From the NCBI GenBank assembly GCA_029865385.1, contig JAOUGX010000002.1, positions 47,202 to 111,201 on the forward strand: 64,000 nucleotides of DNA, given 5' to 3'. This DNA is from Gammaproteobacteria bacterium (lineage in GTDB: Bacteria > Pseudomonadota > Gammaproteobacteria > Steroidobacterales > Woeseiaceae). This document shows positions 17,464 to 27,800 of this stretch, piece after piece; the stretch's first letter is position 1, and every line of letters starts with the position of its first letter. The notes under the pieces were generated by a model. The model searched no databases, had not been told where the DNA came from, and worked only from the letters and a program-made list of their open reading frames with translations. Both the position numbers and the translations under genes were made by a program.

Positions 17464-17856
17464 CTAGAGCGTCGACTGCTCGGCAAACCAGCGAACCGCT
17501 TCGTCGACAGAGCTGACGTAGCGCATATCGCCCCTGCCGCGATTCAGTTCAACCGTGTGCAGAAACTCCGCCTGACGCCTCGCATCCGCATCGGCTGGCA
17601 TAATGACCGCTGTCCTGCTTTCGAACTGAACTCCGGTATTGCGGAACCGGTCCCCCAGATCGAAAGTCGCGAAGGTGTCACCTTGCGCGATGGACTGTAG
17701 CTTACTGATATCGACGATGTAGTTGCTATAACCGGTCTGACTGGCCATTTGGACAGTGCGGGCCCGCATCGCGTCGACCGCGGCAGAATCCACATGGCCG
17801 GTTGCCGTAATCAGTATCGCCTCGACGTCGGCTAATTCTTTGAACGAAATACTCAT
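17464..17856 (-). CDS. STAS-like (SpoIIAA-type) small protein
   Basis: Soluble protein of 130 residues. The alternating pattern (AILITATGHVDSAAVDAM, then SNYIVDISKL, TAVIMPADADARRQAEF and a C-terminal DEAVRWFAEQ helix) resembles the SpoIIAA-like/STAS fold found in small bacterial signalling proteins. The fold call is by pattern only. ATG at 17856 is preferred to a TTG two codons earlier; no clear Shine-Dalgarno is visible. A perfect 12-bp tandem duplication covers the stop codon (17454-17477). Divergent from the rhomboid gene and convergent with the S41 peptidase gene. Confidence 0.6.
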   Translation of the reverse strand: MSISFKELADVEAILITATGHVDSAAVDAMRARTVQMASQTGYSNYIVDISKLQSIAQGDTFATFDLGDRFRNTGVQFESRTAVIMPADADARRQAEFLHTVELNRGRGDMRYVSSVDEAVRWFAEQSTL

Positions 17857-18025
17857 AGTCAAAAGAGAGGCGCACAGGCCCGGGTACAGCAGAACCGTTG
17901 CGAATTATGCCTGTTTTGCCGAAGCAATCAACGTTCGGCACAGAGCAAGTTGTTGCAGCAACCGTTGCGGTTCCACCTGAGCTCCTTTAACGTCCGTCCC
18001 GAACTTCACTGCCTGCTGGACAAAT

Positions 18026-18631
18026 ATGCCGAATTTTTCCGAACCCGGTGCCACGCTGATCTTCGTCGTGACCATCGCCGCGAGCCTGCTCGGCCTCTAT
18101 CGAGCACCGCAGTTGATCGAAGTGTGCCTGTTCCGGCCGTATTACTTCCTGCGACGACAGCAGTACCACACGGTCGTTAGCAGCGGCTTCGTTCATGCCG
18201 ATCTCGGCCACCTGTTGTTCAACATGTTCACTTTCTATTTTTTTGCATTTCCAATGGAGCGACTATTCGGAACGCAGTATTTCCTCGCCCTGTACCTGTT
18301 TGGATTGCTGATCAGTCACGGTTGCACCTATTTCAAGCAGCGTGACAACTCGTTGTATGCATCGCTTGGCGCATCCGGCGCGATTTCGGCCGTGTTGTTC
18401 GCATACATCGTTTATTTCCCGACAACAACGCTGTTCATTTTTCCGATCCCTGTGCCAATTCCGGCTGCGTTGTTTGCCGTCGGTTACGTGGCCTATTCCT
18501 ATTGGGCAGCCGCCCGGGAGCGCGGACGCATCAATCATGATGCCCATCTGTGCGGCGCGCTAAGTGGGCTGGTCTACGTACTAATGGTGCACCCCCAGGC
18601 CTATCGGTTGCTATTCGAAACTCTCTTCTGA
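18026..18631 (+). CDS. rhomboid-family intramembrane serine protease
   Basis: Integral membrane protein of 201 residues with about six hydrophobic segments. Rhomboid signatures are all present: the HxxxN-type element with Asn66 (GHLLFNMFTF), catalytic Ser117 in GASGA, and catalytic His174 in HDAHLCGALSG. The L1-loop HADLGH and the helix-6 GxxxG-like pattern also fit. It would cleave transmembrane substrates within the inner membrane. The RND exporter gene follows 46 bases downstream on the same strand, but nothing in the sequence ties the two functions together. Confidence 0.9.
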   Translation: MPNFSEPGATLIFVVTIAASLLGLYRAPQLIEVCLFRPYYFLRRQQYHTVVSSGFVHADLGHLLFNMFTFYFFAFPMERLFGTQYFLALYLFGLLISHGCTYFKQRDNSLYASLGASGAISAVLFAYIVYFPTTTLFIFPIPVPIPAALFAVGYVAYSYWAAARERGRINHDAHLCGALSGLVYVLMVHPQAYRLLFETLF

Positions 18632-18676
18632 CATTCACTCGGCCGCCGGTTTAGCCCCCCGGGATACAATCGCCCT

Positions 18677-21190
18677 ATGAACGGATTCCTTTCCGCAGTA
18701 TCACAGCTTTACGACGATATAGTGCTTCGCCGTCCCGTCGCGACGCTCTTCGTGATCGCGTTACTCGTTGTCGGAATCGGCTGGTTCAGCAAGGACTTCG
18801 CTCTGGACGCCAGCTCCGATTCGCTGGTGCTGGAAAGAGACAAAGACCTCCATTACTACCGTCAACTGCGCGCCCGCTACGGCACCGACGACTACCTGAT
18901 CATTACTTATACGTCACGTGACGAGTTGTTCAGCGACGGCGTACTTGCGGATCTCGACGAGCTTCGCAGTGAGTTGCGCGCATTGCCGAACGTGGCGTCG
19001 GTCACAAGCATTCTCGACGTTCCGCTGATCATGAGTCCGCCGGTCAGCCTGAGCGAACTCAGCAAAAATGTTCGCCACCTCGAAAACGCCGACACGGATC
19101 GTGAGCTGGCCAAACAGGAGCTTCTGAACAGCCCCTTGTACCGTGACCTCATCATCAGCAGTGACGGTGGCACGACGGCGATTATCGTCACGCTTAGTCA
19201 GGACGATGAGCACACGCGCCTGCGCGAGGAGCGGGATTCACTCAGGGAACGATTGCACCAGCCGATGGCAAGCAACCAAGATGCCGTGCGCCTCAGCAAG
19301 GTGATCGCCGAGTACGACGCGCTTTCGCAACGACTTACTGAACAACGCACCGAAACAATTGAGGCGCTTCGCAGTGTCATGAGTTTGCATGACGATCGCG
19401 CAACCTTGCATGTGGGTGGTGTACCGATGATCGTCTCCGACTCGATCCGGTTCATTCGAAATGACATGCTGGTATTCGGGACAGCGGTCTTCCTGTTTCT
19501 GATTCTTATTCTTAAAATGCTGTTCAAGAAGCGACGCTGGACCATTCTGCCGCTGCTTACGTGCGTGGTAGCCTGCATCATCCTGATAGGCCTGCTGGGA
19601 TTCTTTCGCTGGCGGGTTACCGTTGTATCTTCAAACTTCGTCTCGTTGGTTCTTATTTTATGTCTCGCGCTTACGCTGCATTTCATCGTTCGGTTTCGTG
19701 AGATACATGAACAGCGACCGGAAGCCAGCCAGTTCACGCTGGTATCGATGACAGTACGCAAGATCTTTACCCCGTGCGTTTATACCGTGCTGACCACGAT
19801 TGTCGCGTTCGGCTCACTGATCATCAGTGGCATCCGGCCGGTAATCGATTTCGGCTTGATGATGTCGATTGGAGTTGTCGTATCGCTGGCGCTGGCATTC
19901 ACGCTGTTTCCTGCGGCACTTATGCTGATGAAACCGGGTGAGCCGCATATTCGTGATGACCTGACTGCGAGAGTCACCGGTTTTTTCGCGACGGTTATCC
20001 GGCGTAATTACAAGGCAACCATGCTCATCTGGGCAATTATTGCCGGCCTCTGCCTGTTCGGCACGAGCAAACTGACGGTTGAAAATCGCTTCATTGACTA
20101 CTACAAGGAATCGACAGAAATCTATCAGGGGATGCAGCTGATCGATCGAAAGCTCGGCGGTACCACGCCACTCGATGTCGTTATCGATGCGCCCGCCGGC
20201 AGCCCGGCACCGCCAGACGAGTCGATCGAATCAGACCAGGAATTCGAAGACATCTATGCCGAAGACGATGCAGGAAGTGCAGGCTTCTCCGCCGTCAGCT
20301 ACTGGTACAACAGCTGGCGCCTCGACCAGGTCATCGATATCCATGACTACCTGGACGACTTGCCACATACAGGCAAAGTGCTCTCGTTGGCTACTGCTGC
20401 GAGAATATTGCAACAGATTGAACCGGGCATTCTGGACGACAACGTTGCGCTTTCGATAGTCTATGATCAGTTGCCGCAAGAAGTGCGGTCGAACCTGATC
20501 ACGCCATACTTGTCCGAAGACGGGCAGCAACTTCGTTTCAGTGTGCGGGTATTCGAATCGGATCCCGAACTGCAGCGCGACGTGCTGCTCAGGCAGATTC
20601 GGAGAGACCTGCGTACGCGATTCGGTATCGAAGACAGCCAGATGCACCTGAGTGGCATGCTTGTGCTGTACAACAACATGTTACGCAGCCTTTTCAGTTC
20701 GCAGATCCTGACGCTGGCTGCCGTTATTGCGGCAATTTTTCTGATGTTTCTGCTGCTGTTTCGTACACTGCGGCTATCGTTGGTTGCGATCGTACCGACA
20801 GTTGTCTCCGCCAGCGTCGTACTCGGTCTTATGGGTTGGTTCGGCATTCCTCTTGACCTGATGACGATCACTATCGCAGCTATTGCGATCGGTATTGGTG
20901 TGGACGACACAATTCATTACGTACACCGATTTCGCAGCGAATTTCGCACCGATGGAAACTACTGGAACGCTATCGAACGTTGCCACCTGAGCATAGGGCG
21001 CGCTATGTACTACACGAGCATTACGATCATGCTCGGGTTTTCAATACTGGTCCTTTCGCGATTCGTGCCAACAATTCACTTTGGGCTGTTGACGAGTCTT
21101 GCCATGGCCATTGCGCTGCTGGCCAACATCACGCTGCTGCCGGTATTGATTTTTGCATTTAGAGCAGCCGGTAAAAATAAGCTGCTGTAA
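18677..21190 (+). CDS. RND superfamily (MMPL/sterol-sensing-like) exporter
   Basis: Membrane protein of 837 residues with the duplicated RND plan: helix 1 (TLFVIALLVVGIGWF), a periplasmic loop to about residue 255, five helices including FVSLVLILCLALTLHFIVRF, then helix 7, a second loop (about 465-670) and five more helices including LDLMTITIAAIAIGIGVDD. The HYxHRFR sequence after that helix is typical of COG1033-type predicted RND exporters, which move lipids or hydrophobic compounds rather than drugs via TolC. The first loop holds a charged stretch, REERDSLRERLHQ, likely a helical hairpin. A TACAAT box (18665-18670) lies only 6 bases before the ATG, so a leaderless transcript is possible. 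Confidence 0.87.
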   Translation: MNGFLSAVSQLYDDIVLRRPVATLFVIALLVVGIGWFSKDFALDASSDSLVLERDKDLHYYRQLRARYGTDDYLIITYTSRDELFSDGVLADLDELRSELRALPNVASVTSILDVPLIMSPPVSLSELSKNVRHLENADTDRELAKQELLNSPLYRDLIISSDGGTTAIIVTLSQDDEHTRLREERDSLRERLHQPMASNQDAVRLSKVIAEYDALSQRLTEQRTETIEALRSVMSLHDDRATLHVGGVPMIVSDSIRFIRNDMLVFGTAVFLFLILILKMLFKKRRWTILPLLTCVVACIILIGLLGFFRWRVTVVSSNFVSLVLILCLALTLHFIVRFREIHEQRPEASQFTLVSMTVRKIFTPCVYTVLTTIVAFGSLIISGIRPVIDFGLMMSIGVVVSLALAFTLFPAALMLMKPGEPHIRDDLTARVTGFFATVIRRNYKATMLIWAIIAGLCLFGTSKLTVENRFIDYYKESTEIYQGMQLIDRKLGGTTPLDVVIDAPAGSPAPPDESIESDQEFEDIYAEDDAGSAGFSAVSYWYNSWRLDQVIDIHDYLDDLPHTGKVLSLATAARILQQIEPGILDDNVALSIVYDQLPQEVRSNLITPYLSEDGQQLRFSVRVFESDPELQRDVLLRQIRRDLRTRFGIEDSQMHLSGMLVLYNNMLRSLFSSQILTLAAVIAAIFLMFLLLFRTLRLSLVAIVPTVVSASVVLGLMGWFGIPLDLMTITIAAIAIGIGVDDTIHYVHRFRSEFRTDGNYWNAIERCHLSIGRAMYYTSITIMLGFSILVLSRFVPTIHFGLLTSLAMAIALLANITLLPVLIFAFRAAGKNKLL

Positions 21191-21196
21191 ATTCCT

Positions 21197-21205
21197 TGCT
21201 ACAAT
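21197..21205 (+). promoter_or_regulatory. candidate extended -10 promoter for the diguanylate cyclase gene
   Basis: TGCTACAAT matches an extended -10 element (TGn then TACAAT, 5 of 6 to consensus), immediately after the stop of the RND exporter gene and about 50 bases before the cyclase start. No convincing -35 is visible, as is usual for extended -10 promoters. Confidence 0.4.
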
Positions 21206-21253
21206 CCGGCGCAACACGCAAGACGCGGGACCTCTGCACGGACTGCACAAACA

Positions 21254-22228
21254 TTGAAAAACCGGAAACTGTCGGTCGAGGAAGTACTGCCGCTTATCCT
21301 GAGTGCCGCAGGTGCTCTCGGCGTATTGCCTTTCGCCGTTATGCGCTTCATGAATGGCGAAGTGGCTCTCGGTGTCCTCGACAGCATCATCGTTGTCGGA
21401 CTTATCCTACTCGGCACCTACGTTTATCGTACCGGCCGCGTCCGCATTGCCAGCGTATTGATTACTTTCATCTGCCTCGCGGGGGTTCTCTCGACCGTCT
21501 ACATCAAGGGACCGGGGCAGGTGTACTGGGTGTTCCCCGCGATGATGGCTTCGTTCTACCTTCTGCGAATCCATGAAGCCATCGGCGCCTGCCTGCTGGT
21601 TACCGTAGCGCTGATTCCGCCGCTGGTAGCCGTTCTGGATGTTTTTTCTCTTGCTACCATCGTCATCACCTTGCTGGTCACCAGTTCGTTTGCCTATGCA
21701 TTCGCGACCGTCAGCCGAAACCAGCGAGACAAGCTGATGAAACTGGCGACCAGGGACGCGTTGACCGGAGCCGGAAACCGATGGGCTTTGCAACGCAAGC
21801 TCAAAGAGATCATCTCCGCACAGTCCCGCAACGCACTCCCGTCGTCGATGCTATTGATCGACCTCGACCACTTCAAGCGAGTGAACGACGCTTACGGGCA
21901 TGCTGTGGGCGACCAGATCCTGGTCAATCTGACCGAAATCATCAATTTGCGGATTCGCGTTACGGACAGCCTGTACCGCATCGGCGGCGAAGAGTTTGTC
22001 GTCGTTGTGGAGGGCCAGGATCTCGACAAGGCCAATCACCTGGCTGAACAGCTACGCACGCTGGTCGAGGCCAACGAACTCGCACCAATGCATCCGGTCA
22101 CCATTTCCCTGGGCGTTGCAGAGTTGGCTCAGGGCGAAACAGCCGAGAACTGGTTGCGGCGCGCGGATGATGCATTGTACAGAGCCAAGCGCGCCGGCCG
22201 CAACGCAACGAGCGTCGCGTTCGCCTGA
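21254..22228 (+). CDS. membrane-anchored GGDEF diguanylate cyclase
   Basis: The protein has 324 residues. Five or six hydrophobic segments fill residues 10-150, then a GGDEF domain runs to the end. The substrate and metal motif DHFKRVNDAYGHAVGD and the active-site loop GGEEF are intact, and an inhibitory I-site RVTD lies five residues before GGEEF, so an active, product-inhibited c-di-GMP synthase is expected. The start appears to be TTG at 21254; no in-frame ATG or GTG exists between the preceding stop (21188) and it, and the first internal ATGs would cut off the first membrane helix. No EAL or sensor domain is present; the membrane part may itself sense. Confidence 0.9.
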   Translation: MKNRKLSVEEVLPLILSAAGALGVLPFAVMRFMNGEVALGVLDSIIVVGLILLGTYVYRTGRVRIASVLITFICLAGVLSTVYIKGPGQVYWVFPAMMASFYLLRIHEAIGACLLVTVALIPPLVAVLDVFSLATIVITLLVTSSFAYAFATVSRNQRDKLMKLATRDALTGAGNRWALQRKLKEIISAQSRNALPSSMLLIDLDHFKRVNDAYGHAVGDQILVNLTEIINLRIRVTDSLYRIGGEEFVVVVEGQDLDKANHLAEQLRTLVEANELAPMHPVTISLGVAELAQGETAENWLRRADDALYRAKRAGRNATSVAFA

Positions 22229-22239
22229 GCGACCAGGCA

Positions 22240-23145
22240 TCAATTCGATGCGCCCCTGAGAAATGTCACGAGTTCGGCAATGAAATACGGCCGCGGCGTT
22301 TCGAGGAAAGCGGCGTGATCACCGCCCGGCACCGATACCAGTTGCTTGTGACCTGTTGCCAGCCCTGCGTAGAGTTTTGCCTGAAATTGTGGCGGCGCGA
22401 TCGGGTCGTGCTCGCCGTATATGATCAGCGTCGGCGCCGTGATTTCGGCGGGATCGAGTTCGTTGTAGTGATCGTAGTTGCGCAAGTCGGTCTTTACCGG
22501 GTCCGTCGCCAGCGATACAGCCACATAAGTATCGATCGCTTTCCGGCTGATGGATCCCGGTGTGATGAAGTCGCTGGCTGCCGCTTCAGCCGTATTGGCC
22601 AGTCGCTGGATCGCTATCGCCGGATCATCCGCCGGAATAACGACATCCAGGTCATGCCAGAAACCGAACAGGGTAAGGGATGAAATCAGTTCCGGTCTTT
22701 GCTGCGCCATCATCATCGCGATGGTAGAACCCATCGACCATCCGAAAAGATGCGGTTTGCTTTGCAATTCCTTATGCGCATCGATCCATTGCAATACGAT
22801 TGCCACGTCGTCGGCCGCACGGCGGGGAGTCAGCCAACCGGTCTCATCGCGCGGCGTCATTCCGTATCCACGCAGGTCGACTGCGTAAACCGAATATCCC
22901 TGCTCGACCAGCCCATCCATCAATGACAGGTCTTCCCCGTCAACCTGCAGATCGAAATCCGGAATCGCGCTCCAGGTTCGTCCATGTACCAGCAATATCG
23001 CCTCGGATGCCCCGGCCGCACTCTTTTCCCAAAGGGCAATCGGGTGGCCGTCAGCGAGAACAGTATGCTGCAGTCGTTCTGCAGCCAGGACCTGAGCGGA
23101 AAATTGCAGTGCGACTGCAACGAGAATCGACAGAAATCGTCTCAT
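22240..23145 (-). CDS. exported alpha/beta hydrolase
   Basis: Alpha/beta-fold hydrolase of 301 residues. ATG at 23145 opens a clear signal peptide (MRRFLSILVAVALQFSAQVLA) and has AGGAG 10 bases upstream; a TTG 21 bases earlier is rejected. The oxyanion strand ILLVHGRTW, nucleophile Ser137 in FGWSMGS, acid region LIIYGEHDPIAPP and catalytic His in VPGGDHAAFLETP form a standard triad. Probably a periplasmic esterase or lipase-like enzyme; the substrate is unknown. Convergent with the diguanylate cyclase gene, 11 bases between stops. Confidence 0.85.
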   Translation of the reverse strand: MRRFLSILVAVALQFSAQVLAAERLQHTVLADGHPIALWEKSAAGASEAILLVHGRTWSAIPDFDLQVDGEDLSLMDGLVEQGYSVYAVDLRGYGMTPRDETGWLTPRRAADDVAIVLQWIDAHKELQSKPHLFGWSMGSTIAMMMAQQRPELISSLTLFGFWHDLDVVIPADDPAIAIQRLANTAEAAASDFITPGSISRKAIDTYVAVSLATDPVKTDLRNYDHYNELDPAEITAPTLIIYGEHDPIAPPQFQAKLYAGLATGHKQLVSVPGGDHAAFLETPRPYFIAELVTFLRGASN

Positions 23146-23269
23146 TGGAATTGTGCTCCTGTTCAACTCGGGCTTTTCGTGAAGGTGTCAACCGGCGAGC
23201 ATAGCAGATCGTCGCCGGACGCTTATTGCGGTAGGCTTTGTGTAATCCGCATACGAGGTTCGATACACC

Positions 23270-24796
23270 ATGTCACACGTCCGAGCCGGAATTTTCCTGC
23301 TGTTCCTGCTTTCCGGCAATTACGGCAAGGCCGAAATGCTATCCGCGGAGCGCATCCGCGAATTGACGGCGGCCAACGTACGGCCTGCTCTGAGGCTGTA
23401 CCGGGATTTCCTCAGCCAGCCGAACGACGCCGTATACCCGGATGACATCCTGCGCCTGGTCGAATGGATGGAGCCCGTCTTCGCTGCACGCGGATTTCAG
23501 ACTCGCCGCCTTGCCACGGCCGGCAGCCCCGTATTGTTTGCCCAATTGTCCAATCCCGCCGCGACCCGGACGGTGCTTGTGTACTTGCAGGCGGACGGGC
23601 AACCGGTGGACCGATCGGCCTGGAATCAAAGGGATCCATACGAGCCGGTACTGAAAGCGCGGGCAACGGACGGCAGCTGGGAGAGCATCCCGTGGGCTTC
23701 GCTCGAGCAAGGCATAGATCCGGACTGGCGAGTCTTTGCCAGATCCGCATCGGACTCCAAGGGACCAATGACGCAGTTTCTGCTGGCCATGGACGTGCTT
23801 GCACAGGCCAACGTGGCACCTGCGTTCAATCTCAAGGTCATCGTTGATACCGAGGAAGAGCTCGGGTCGCCGAACCTGGCCGATGCCGTCAACCGATATC
23901 GCGACATTCTCGCATCAGACCTGTTGCTGATTTTCGACGGCCCCCCCCATGCATCCAACAGGCCGACCGTTACCTTCGGTGCACGCGGCATTGCGACGAT
24001 CACGCTAACCACCTTCGGACCCAGGACACCGCAACACAGCGGCCATTACGGCAACTTCATTCCAAATCCTGCCTTTCATTTGGCAAGAATCCTTGCCTCG
24101 ATGAAAGATGCGGGAGGGCGCGTGCTTATCCCCGGCTTTTATGTCGGCGTTGACATCAACGACGCACTGCGACGAAGGCTGGACGCGGTACCGGATGATG
24201 AAGGCGCTATTCTCTCGAGTATCGGTGTGTCGGCGCCCGATAAGGTAGCCGGCAATCTGCAAGAGTCACTGCAATTCCCTTCATTGAATATTCGCGGCTT
24301 GTCTTCAGGCTGGGTCGGCAAAGAATCCCGAACGATAATCCCTGCGACTGCGACTGCGGAAATCGACATTCGACTGGTTGTCGAATCCGATCCGGCCCAT
24401 TTGATCGATCTGGTGCGTGCGCATATCAAGGGGCTTGGGTACGAAGTCATCGTATCGGAACCGTCAGATGCCCAACGCCGGCAATATGCACAGATTGTTC
24501 GCTTTGACAGCGAAATCAGCTACGCGGCATTTCGTTCCGACTTCGACTCCGCACCTGGCCGGCTTGCTCGCGCCGGTATGCGAAATCTGTACGGTGAAGA
24601 ACCCATCTTGATTCGCACTATGGGTGGATCCATTCCGATTTCGCCGTTTGTCGAAACTCTCGGGATCCCGGCAGCAATCGTGCCAACCGTCAATATCGAT
24701 AACAATCAGCACAGTCCGAACGAGAATCTGCGCATCGGCAATTTCATCGAGGGTATCGCGATCCTTGCATCCGTACTGAGTCGTGAACTCGATTGA
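23270..24796 (+). CDS. exported M20-family peptidase with HxD changed to QxD
   Basis: M20/ArgE/DapE-type protein of 508 residues with a signal peptide (VRAGIFLLFLLSGNYGKA). Recognisable blocks are ARSASDSKGP (bridging Asp region), VDTEEELGSPN (catalytic Glu pair), an internal dimerisation domain of about 130 residues, and DNNQHSPNENLRIGNF near the end (last metal His). The first zinc motif, normally HxD, reads Gln107-Ala-Asp109 (YLQADGQPVD), so one metal ligand appears replaced. The enzyme may bind metal differently or be a divergent subfamily. It is one of two M20 proteins on either side of the Vps10-like gene. Confidence 0.85.
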   Translation: MSHVRAGIFLLFLLSGNYGKAEMLSAERIRELTAANVRPALRLYRDFLSQPNDAVYPDDILRLVEWMEPVFAARGFQTRRLATAGSPVLFAQLSNPAATRTVLVYLQADGQPVDRSAWNQRDPYEPVLKARATDGSWESIPWASLEQGIDPDWRVFARSASDSKGPMTQFLLAMDVLAQANVAPAFNLKVIVDTEEELGSPNLADAVNRYRDILASDLLLIFDGPPHASNRPTVTFGARGIATITLTTFGPRTPQHSGHYGNFIPNPAFHLARILASMKDAGGRVLIPGFYVGVDINDALRRRLDAVPDDEGAILSSIGVSAPDKVAGNLQESLQFPSLNIRGLSSGWVGKESRTIIPATATAEIDIRLVVESDPAHLIDLVRAHIKGLGYEVIVSEPSDAQRRQYAQIVRFDSEISYAAFRSDFDSAPGRLARAGMRNLYGEEPILIRTMGGSIPISPFVETLGIPAAIVPTVNIDNNQHSPNENLRIGNFIEGIAILASVLSRELD

Positions 24797-24806
24797 ATCC
24801 GGACCG

Positions 24807-27800
24807 CTACTGCTCCGGCAACGCAATAAAATCCATGCCTGCATCGCGAACGCTTGCATTGAACGCAGGCAAACGACTGGCCCAAATGTCATCCAGCCTG
24901 GCAAGCTCCTGTGCGATGGCTGAACTCAGTTCGGACTTGACGGCGATGGCCTGACTCGTCGGCGGCGCGTCGCCGGATGCGACCTGGCGCATGACAGCGC
25001 TCAGCTTGTCGTTCAGGCGGATCGGAAAATTCAAAGGATCCTGTTCGCTCTCGTTGCTGGTTTGGTAAAGCGCCTCCTCTGCATCGGTCATTGCAAGATC
25101 GATTGCACTGATTTCCTCGAGCAGGGAGGCGCTGGCCTCGCCCTGCGGTGATTCTTCCAAGCGCTTTTTCAGTTCCTCGAATTGCGATCGCAAAGCTCGT
25201 ACTCGTTTAATTTCCCGATGTACGCGCGACAGCAGGTCTCGGCATTCGATTACGAACGAAAACTGGGCCAGGTAATCTTCCTGCGACGACGTTGAGCGCG
25301 GATCCGCGCGCACTTCGAACAGCACTTCCTGCACGGCCGCACCGACGCTAAGTCTTGCACGGTAGCTGCCCGGAACGGCCACGGGCCCGGACTTCAGATC
25401 GTTCCAGAGAATCAAGTTGTCGAAGCGCTCCATCCCCGGATAACGCAGATCCCAGGTATGCCGGTTGAGGCCCGCCCTGGCGTCGAGTAACCGCGTGTCC
25501 GGCGGGTCGTTCTTGCCAGGCTTACTGTCGTCCTCGTCGGCAGGCAGTGGTTTGCGAGTCCATGTCCAGATCGGTCCGGGCTGCTGTGCGGAAAAGATTT
25601 CGAGCGAAACCGCGGTTTCTGCAGCCGGTTCCGCGCCCAGCGCATAATAGAAAACGGTACCGTTTTGGGGGTTGCTGCCCGCATCGACCGGCTTTTCCGC
25701 TTGCGATCCACCGGCGGCCAGTCGATGACTTGCGCGTGGCGCGTACAGGTGAACCGCGTCGCGCCGCCGCGAGTCCACCTGATGCAGGACGCTCAGGTCG
25801 TCGAGAATCCAGAATCCACGGCCCTGGGTTGCAGCGATAAGATCCTGGTTTTTGATCGCCAGATCCGTAATCGGAACGATGGGCAGATTAAGCTGCAGCG
25901 CCTGCCACTTCGCACCGTCATCGAGCGAATAGTAAATGCCGCGTTCGGTGCCGGCATACAAAAGGCCTTCGCGATCCGGATCCGCCCGCAGTACCCGCGT
26001 GAAATGTTCAAGTGGTATGCCATTGGTTATCCGGCTCCAGCTGGCGCCCCAATCGGTCGTCTTGAAGAGATACGGCCGGAAGTCGCCGGACTTGTATCGC
26101 GTCGCAGCTAGGTAGGCACCACCACGCTCGAACGGGTGGACTTCAATGCTGTTGACCTGCGCCCATTGCGGCAGCTTCGACGGAGTGACGTCCGCCCAGG
26201 TAGTACCACCGTTGCGAGTCAGCTGCACTTTGCCGTCGTCGCTGCCAGCCCAGATGACATCCGGTTCATGATGCGATTCGGCGATAGCGAAAATCGTTCC
26301 GTAGTACTCGACGCTCGTATTATCCCGCGTGATCGGGCCGCCGGACGGCCCCATGGTCGACTTGTCATTGCGCGTGAGGTCCGGGCTGACAGCGCGCCAA
26401 CTCTGGCCTGAGTCTTCTGATTGAAAAAGTACGTTCGCGGCGACGAAAAGAACGTCCGGATCATGCTTCGAGAACGCGATCGGAAAATTCCACTGAAAGC
26501 GATATCGAATATCGGCTGCGCTCCATCCCATGGGATTGTCCGGCCATACATCGATAGAGCGGCTCTGGCCGCTGCGATGATCCAGGATACGCAGATAGCC
26601 GCCATACGAGCCTCCGACGACGATGTCCGGATTGTCAGGTTTGGCTACGATATGCCCGCTCTCGCCGCCCGCCGTCGTTTCCCAATCACGAACGTCGATA
26701 GCATCGCCGAATGCGGAACGCGATCGAATTCGCACTGCCGAGTTGTCCTGCTGGCCGCCCAGCAAGCGGTAGGGAAATGCGTTGTCGGTCGACACCCGGT
26801 AAAATTGCGCGGTCGGCTGATTGCTCTGTGTCGACCAGGTTGCACCGCCGTCGTCGGAAACATTGGCACCGCCATCGTTGGCTTCTATCATTCGCCGGGG
26901 ATCGGCAGGGTCGATCCACAAATCGTGATTGTCACCGTGCGGCGTTTCGATTTCAGAGAAGCTCTTGCCACCGTCCTTGGAATGATGAAACTTGACGTTC
27001 AGCACGTAAACCGATTCATCGTCGGCCGGATCTGCGTAAATGCGTGTGTAATACCATGCGCGCTGGCGAAGGCTGCGCTCCTCATTGGTACGTACCCAGG
27101 TTTTCCCGCCATCCTGCGAGCGGAAAACGCCGCCATTCTCCGCTTCTATCATTGCGTACACATTGCTGTTGCTCGCCTGCGAAACGTCGATGCCGATGAT
27201 GCCCAGCGTACCCTTTGGCAGGCCGTCGTTGGCGGTGAGATTGGTCCATGAATCTCCGCCATCGCTACTCTTGTAAATTCCTGAACCTTCTCCGCCGCTT
27301 TCGAGACTGTAAGGCGTTCTCAATACGCGCCAGAAACTCGCGTACAGTATCCGCGGGTTTACCGGGTCCATAGCCAGGTCGACAGCACCAACCTGGTTGC
27401 TGACGAACATCACACGCTCCCAGCTTTCGCCTCCGTTCCGGGTGCGAAAAATTCCACGCTGTTCGTTTGCGTCAAACAGGTGCCCCATCACCGCCGCGTA
27501 AGCGAGATCCGGATTGGTCGGATGAATGCGGATTCGCGAAACGTGCTGGGAATCTTCGAGGCCGATGCGTCGCCAGGTATCGCCCGCATCCGTTGACTTC
27601 CACATACCGTCGCCAGGTGACACGTTGCCGCGAACCGTTTTCTCGCCGCCACCCACGTAAATTACGTTCGGATCCCATTCGGACACCGCGACTGCACCGA
27701 TCGAACCGCCGAAATAACCGTCGGATACATTGCGCCAGGATTTCCCCGCGTCCAGTGTCTTCCAGACCCCGCCTCCGGTAGCACCGAAATAGTATGTATT

